Below, piece after piece: positions 24,969 through 29,515 of a stretch of 29,515 nucleotides of DNA. The notes under the pieces were generated by a model, which was given only the letters and a program-made list of their open reading frames with translations, made no database searches and had not been told where the DNA came from. Where the stretch lies: positions 1 through 29,515 of the forward strand of contig JAGZJD010000028.1 of assembly GCA_018365895.1 (NCBI GenBank), read 5' to 3'. The DNA comes from Lachnospiraceae bacterium. GTDB taxonomy: Bacteria > Bacillota_A > Clostridia > Lachnospirales > Lachnospiraceae. Numbering within the stretch: the first letter of the stretch is position 1; the number at the start of each line of letters is the position of its first letter. The position numbers were made by a program, and so were the translations under genes.

Positions 24969-27900
24969 TTATCTTTTCCTCAATCCTGTCTTCTTAGCAT
25001 CTTTGTACATCATACTAGACGTAAACTTATAGCTATCCATGAGCAGTTTCTTCATATCTGGAATACTGTCTTTTGTAATCGTTCCACCGTCAATCGTCAG
25101 TAGACTATCATAATGGTTTTCTATTACCGTATTATTGACAGGAGTTATATTAGGAACTGGATCATAAGTAGGAGAGAAAGCAAATTGACCAGGATTGATT
25201 TTAGACCAGTTATACATATTATCAGTTTCTTGGCGTGTCATTATCTTATCGCCCTCATTTAGCTGAGTAAGGACGCTTCCGTTCCTTAGAATAAATTCCT
25301 TACCATCTTCTTGCGTAATAGCAAGTTGATTTTCTGGAATAAAACTAGCACCAGAACGATAACCTCTTAACTGGTCAAGAGATACCCAACCTAAATCATG
25401 TTCCCCAAACTTAGAAGTACGAGAAATATGATATGGCTTTGTAGCCCAACTTCTTGAATTTATTTTTGTAATATATACGGTTTGTCCACGCATCTGACCA
25501 CCAGAAGGAGTTACACCTTGACTGTCATAATAATAAAATCCGCTTGCAAATGTGACAGCATCTCCAACTTTAGGGACACCATCTGCGCCAGTATTATTAT
25601 TATTATTTGCAGGTGGAGCTGGTTTTGGTGGCTCTGGTTTCTTAGTTACTGTTACACCTATAGAAGCAGATAATCCACTACCATCAGTTGTAATTACAGT
25701 GACTTGACATGATCCTGGCTTTAATCCTGAGATTGTTCCATTTGATGCAGTTGCGATTCTAACATCAGAAGAATTCCATGTTAGTGTTTTATTCTTTGCA
25801 TCTGTTGGACGGATTTGTGCCGTTACATACGCTGTCTGTCCTTCCTGAATAGAAATAGCAGTAGTAGACAGTTTCAATTCCGCACACAGACGATTATCTG
25901 TGTTTGGTTTCTGCATGATTTCATTTTCAAATTTTGAATTGAAATCTCCATTATTAGGAATAGGAGTTGTAACAGTTCCAGAAGCATTTCCAGACGGTTT
26001 TATTGAACCCTGTGGTTTTGTTGCACTTTCATGCTGAGATTGTGCGCCGGACTGAGAACCAAGCTGTGATTGATTTTGGTTGAATCCATTAGAACCAACC
26101 CATCCAGTATTTCCGATGATTTGATTGATTTTGTCAAAAGCTGATTGATAAGAACCAACTATTTTTGATAACATACTGTCAATAACTTGTTGTTGTTTTT
26201 CTGCTGAATGAGCAATTTCATATTCTGTGTCTTCAAGCCAATCATTTATATCTTCTTTGAACTTTTCTGAGCCAAGATCCATCATCTCATTTTTGTGATC
26301 TCGCTTCAAATCATCAAGTGACTCTTGTTGTTGAGCTAACTCAGCTTCGAGCCTCTTTTTCTGCGCCTGCGCCGTTGCATTATTAACTCCATTCAATGCC
26401 GCAATCTGAGCTTTGATCAGATTAACAGACTTTTGTTGATTTTTAAGTTTACGGTCATATTCAAAATATGATTCTTTTCTTTTCCTTGCCTCATCATATT
26501 TATCAATGAGTTCAGTAGTAACTTCCGCCTCTTTCTTCATCTGAGTTTTATATAACTCTATGATCGTGTCTTTATATTTTTCAACATCTTTTACAGTGTC
26601 CTGTATTTGTTGCGTATATTCAGCAGAAGCTTCTTCCAGTTCTTTTTCAGAGATTACTCCGTTTTTAAAAGACTCTTCTAGTTTTTCTAAGCCAGTCTGA
26701 TGATCTTTAATCTCTTGTTTTGCAGCATTCATACCCTGAGCAATAAGGGCTAATCCTGCTGCTAACTCAGCAGTACCACCACCATTCTTGTCAAAGAATG
26801 CATCTTCATTAAGTAAATCATAGAAGGAATTAAGTTCAGCTCTCAACTCTTTTGACTTTTTTATTCCTTCATTGAGAGGATCAAATCTTAACTCAAAGAT
26901 ACTATCTTTAAGTTTCTCATTATCAGTCATTAGCTGTAATGTTTCTTCATCAAGTTTATTGATTTCTTCTGCAAGTTCCTGATACCTTGTAGAATTCACA
27001 TCATATTTAGATTGTTCAGCTAATTTCTTATCACGCAACTGTTTGTTTGCGATAATCTGAGAATCATTGGTATTTATCTGTTCTTGGTATAAAGACTCAG
27101 GAATTTTCTCATCTCTGGCTTCTAACAATTCAATCTGAGCATCTATTTTAGATACCACACGTTCAAATCCATCAATGAGATTTTTTAAAGTGTCATACTC
27201 AATTTCTCTTAGTTTATCTTGGAATTCAATTAATTCTGAGGACGCTTTGTATATTTCAGATGTAAACTTTTGAATATTTTCCTGTCCTTTAAACCAAGCC
27301 TCAGAATCCTTTTGGATTGCTCCACTAGATACTTGCGAACTAAACTCTTTCTGATAATCAGCTAATTTTTGTACCAACTGATTATATGTATCTTGCTGTG
27401 CCTTGATAGCGTTTTTCAACTCATTTGTATTTACTTCTAGGTTGATAGCAGTACCAAGTTTTTCATTTAATTCTTGTTTAGACTCTGCAACATCAATCAT
27501 AGCTTTATTAATATCTATCATGGAATCATGCCATTCTTCGACATTTTTAAGTCTTTGTTGATTTAATTCAGATTCTTTTTCCTTTAGATCATCTATAGAG
27601 TCCTTACATTTTTCTGCTTCTTCATACCATTTTTTATAGTCTTCAATTTTCTTTTTGAGATCTTCATTTGCAATATTTTCAATTGAAAGACTACCATTCT
27701 GTATTTTACTTATATAGTCAGAATTAAGTCCAAGTGAATTTGCTTTACTTAAATAAGCATTATAAGCTTGCTGCTGTTTTACAATCTCATTTTGTACTTT
27801 GAAAATAGCCACAGAAGTAGCAGATTGCTTATTGACTAATCCAATTGCTGTATCTATTGCATCTACCGCACGCTCCGTTTCTTTTGCAATGCGTCTTAAC

Positions 27901-29515
27901 AGTATCTCAATCCAATCCAAAACTTCTTCAACAGCTTTTTCTGTTTCTTTAGCAGCAGTTTTTGAAGAGGATTTTGATTTAGAACTCTTTGATGAAGATG
28001 TTGATTTTAAAGAAGATGAAGAACCAAAACTTCCGGAACCACTAGAGAAAGCTGTTCCAGACATTAAAGCTTTACCACGCCCATCAATTTTACCATTCTT
28101 TAATAATGCCTCCGTCTGGATATCATTAAATACAATTGCATGTGCCGGTATCTTAGCAAATTCAGTTCCATTATCTCCTACTGTGTACCAATGTCCTGTA
28201 TGTGGATCAACAACAATCTCCCTACCTCTTTCTCCGACTAATGCCGTTTGTGTTTGAGGATTGCCCCAATTACCACTTGCATATGCAGTTCCAGATAAAT
28301 TTGCTGTTCCGGATAATTTATGAACACCACTATTGTTTTCTACTCGATTTACTGTCACCGTCACCGTTTTACTTTTAATAGATGCTAATGATGATTTTAC
28401 ACTAGATAGAGCTGTTGTTGCTTGGAATGTATTTGCCGTTACTGTAAAGTTTTTCTGATTAATTGTTTGATTTTCCACAGATTGTACGTCTGATTTTGCT
28501 TGAGATGTCTCTGCTGCAACCGGAATAGTAATACTCCCATCCAACAATCCAGCTTTGATTTGTTCAACAGACATCCCTTGTATACCAAGAGCAACTTTCA
28601 TCTCCGGTGTCATTGATTCGATTTGTGCAACACAAGCATCAATCTGTGACTGTGCATTATTAACATCAGCAGATACCCGGACATTTCCTTGTAATGTTTC
28701 AAGACTTTCTTTCATTCTTGAAAGTGTCGCATATCCTTCATTTAATTCTGACTCATCCACTTCAATGGAGACATCAATCTTTTCTGTCTGTCCAAGTTCT
28801 TGCTTTTTACTTAATAGATATTCTAATATTGAATTTGCATCCTCTAACTTATCAGCTCTTACATCCGGGGCAATTTCGGAATTGTTTAAATTTTCAATAT
28901 ATTCTTTGACTTTTTCTATTTGTCCATTCACTTCCGCAAAAGAATCCACATTTAAATCTACTTGCATATCTCCTAATGCTTCTTTTGCCTGCTCTGCCTG
29001 AGATTTTAATTCTTCCATAGACGCAAGCGGTTGATCTAAATTGATATCAAATCCATAATCAGACAGTTTCCTTAAGATAGCCTGAACTGCTTCAACATCA
29101 ATTCCTAACTTATCAGCAATTTCTTTGTCATTATTTGCGCCAAAATTGATTTCCCAATTCCCATCCTCATTCATCTGCGCCCATTCCGCATTAAGATTAT
29201 GTACATCCTCAAGAAATCTTTCTGCTCCGTCTCGCCCCTCCGTAAAATATCTCCTAATCTTTGGAATCGCTTCTTCGTATGCAGCAGTGATTTGATCTGT
29301 AGATGCATTAGATAAGTCTTTGCTTGAAATCAAATCAGTAAATTCTTTAAATTTGTTTGTTCCTGTTAATTTCTTATCATATAACTCTTGTGCCTTATCT
29401 AAATTTCCAAATATAGAGTCATACATATCACCTTCCTCACCACCGGACATAGCACGTTGCCATTGCTGATACGCCGATGATGCAGCCTCGTACTGATACT
29501 GTAACTCTTCTAATG
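24969..29515 (-). CDS. Phage tail tape measure protein, C-terminal part (runs off right edge)
   Basis: The frame is open to the window edge, giving about 1514 residues; the ATG at 29450 is internal because the frame continues upstream (LEELQYQYEAASSAYQQW). Long Gln/Glu/Lys-rich helical repeats suit a tape measure protein, which spans the tail tube and sets its length. The module ALVGERGREIVVDP with GDNGTEFAKIPAHAIVFND (28115-28240) is common in Firmicutes tape measure proteins. A Ser/Lys-rich linker lies at about 27960-28070. Near the C-terminus an Ig-like Big_2 domain (about 25650-25890) and an SH3-like domain (about 25365-25590, VGDAVTFASGFYYYDSQG) follow. It ends in KKTGLRKR. No membrane helix is obvious in the visible part. 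Confidence 0.82.
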   Translation of the reverse strand, partial: LEELQYQYEAASSAYQQWQRAMSGGEEGDMYDSIFGNLDKAQELYDKKLTGTNKFKEFTDLISSKDLSNASTDQITAAYEEAIPKIRRYFTEGRDGAERFLEDVHNLNAEWAQMNEDGNWEINFGANNDKEIADKLGIDVEAVQAILRKLSDYGFDINLDQPLASMEELKSQAEQAKEALGDMQVDLNVDSFAEVNGQIEKVKEYIENLNNSEIAPDVRADKLEDANSILEYLLSKKQELGQTEKIDVSIEVDESELNEGYATLSRMKESLETLQGNVRVSADVNNAQSQIDACVAQIESMTPEMKVALGIQGMSVEQIKAGLLDGSITIPVAAETSQAKSDVQSVENQTINQKNFTVTANTFQATTALSSVKSSLASIKSKTVTVTVNRVENNSGVHKLSGTANLSGTAYASGNWGNPQTQTALVGERGREIVVDPHTGHWYTVGDNGTEFAKIPAHAIVFNDIQTEALLKNGKIDGRGKALMSGTAFSSGSGSFGSSSSLKSTSSSKSSKSKSSSKTAAKETEKAVEEVLDWIEILLRRIAKETERAVDAIDTAIGLVNKQSATSVAIFKVQNEIVKQQQAYNAYLSKANSLGLNSDYISKIQNGSLSIENIANEDLKKKIEDYKKWYEEAEKCKDSIDDLKEKESELNQQRLKNVEEWHDSMIDINKAMIDVAESKQELNEKLGTAINLEVNTNELKNAIKAQQDTYNQLVQKLADYQKEFSSQVSSGAIQKDSEAWFKGQENIQKFTSEIYKASSELIEFQDKLREIEYDTLKNLIDGFERVVSKIDAQIELLEARDEKIPESLYQEQINTNDSQIIANKQLRDKKLAEQSKYDVNSTRYQELAEEINKLDEETLQLMTDNEKLKDSIFELRFDPLNEGIKKSKELRAELNSFYDLLNEDAFFDKNGGGTAELAAGLALIAQGMNAAKQEIKDHQTGLEKLEESFKNGVISEKELEEASAEYTQQIQDTVKDVEKYKDTIIELYKTQMKKEAEVTTELIDKYDEARKRKESYFEYDRKLKNQQKSVNLIKAQIAALNGVNNATAQAQKKRLEAELAQQQESLDDLKRDHKNEMMDLGSEKFKEDINDWLEDTEYEIAHSAEKQQQVIDSMLSKIVGSYQSAFDKINQIIGNTGWVGSNGFNQNQSQLGSQSGAQSQHESATKPQGSIKPSGNASGTVTTPIPNNGDFNSKFENEIMQKPNTDNRLCAELKLSTTAISIQEGQTAYVTAQIRPTDAKNKTLTWNSSDVRIATASNGTISGLKPGSCQVTVITTDGSGLSASIGVTVTKKPEPPKPAPPANNNNNTGADGVPKVGDAVTFASGFYYYDSQGVTPSGGQMRGQTVYITKINSRSWATKPYHISRTSKFGEHDLGWVSLDQLRGYRSGASFIPENQLAITQEDGKEFILRNGSVLTQLNEGDKIMTRQETDNMYNWSKINPGQFAFSPTYDPVPNITPVNNTVIENHYDSLLTIDGGTITKDSIPDMKKLLMDSYKFTSSMMYKDAKKTGLRKR

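Larger units (their letters stand above)
21541..29515. mobile_element. Prophage or prophage-like element, one end (runs past window)
   Basis: From the carboxypeptidase junction to the right edge the DNA is visibly richer in A and T than the host genes, and every gene lies on the minus strand. It carries an integrase-type serine recombinase at the boundary, a homing-type endonuclease and a giant tail tape measure protein, so it is of phage origin. No capsid, lysis, tail-tip or immunity genes are seen in this part. Whether it is intact or a remnant cannot be judged from one end. Confidence 0.85.

Noticed and set aside
27799..28257. Plus-strand ORFs of about 150 codons opposite the tape measure gene (also 28555-29001).
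   Set aside because: Both mirror the biased codon use of the tape measure gene, have no start signals and show no domain.

Overview
The window looks like a Gram-positive, low-to-mid GC anaerobe of the Clostridia, most likely a gut Lachnospiraceae bacterium (Dorea/Mediterraneibacter/Blautia-like). Evidence is the Rnf complex, the cmk-ispH-rpsA order, the Na+-pumping biotin decarboxylase operon, strong AGGAGG-type ribosome binding sites and the protein style. The species cannot be fixed by eye. No rRNA, tRNA or CRISPR array was seen.

Layout. (1) 1-2524, minus strand: rnfG (cut by the left edge), rnfD and rnfC of the Rnf ferredoxin:NAD+ oxidoreductase. (2) 2666-7445, minus strand: a tight operon murR/rpiR-type regulator, HI0933/BaiN-type flavoprotein, cmk, ispH, rpsA, closed by a strong terminator. 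(3) 7500-12894, minus strand: promoter, five-gene Na+-translocating decarboxylase operon (12S-like carboxyltransferase, lipoprotein-type OadG, biotin carrier, OadB pump, 5S-like OadA), terminator. Two different carboxyltransferases share one biotin protein and one membrane pump. (4) 13072-14909, plus strand: an M24 Xaa-Pro aminopeptidase and a bidirectional terminator. (5) 14925-16913, minus strand: a 2-isopropylmalate synthase with a complete AraC-type DNA-binding domain fused to its C-terminus. Exact direct repeats upstream are candidate self-binding sites. (6) 17053-20689, minus strand: a D-Ala-D-Ala carboxypeptidase, scpB, scpA and a membrane-anchored metallophosphoesterase.

(7) 20746-29515: a second D-Ala-D-Ala carboxypeptidase gene is cut near its SxN motif. 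From there to the right edge the DNA is a visibly AT-richer prophage or prophage-like element, all on the minus strand. It carries a large serine recombinase ending about 28 bases from the broken gene, a 33-residue ORF, a zinc-finger/HNH/AP2 homing-type endonuclease, and a very large tail tape measure protein that runs off the edge. The missing 5' half of the carboxypeptidase gene should lie beyond the far end of the element.

How the parts fit: Rnf and the OAD-type pump are both membrane ion-motive systems of fermentative metabolism. The cmk-ispH-rpsA block and scpAB are housekeeping. The most unusual items are the LeuA-AraC fusion with its repeats, the two-carboxyltransferase pump, and the element in a cell-wall gene with its integrase next to tail genes and no lysis or tail-tip genes between.
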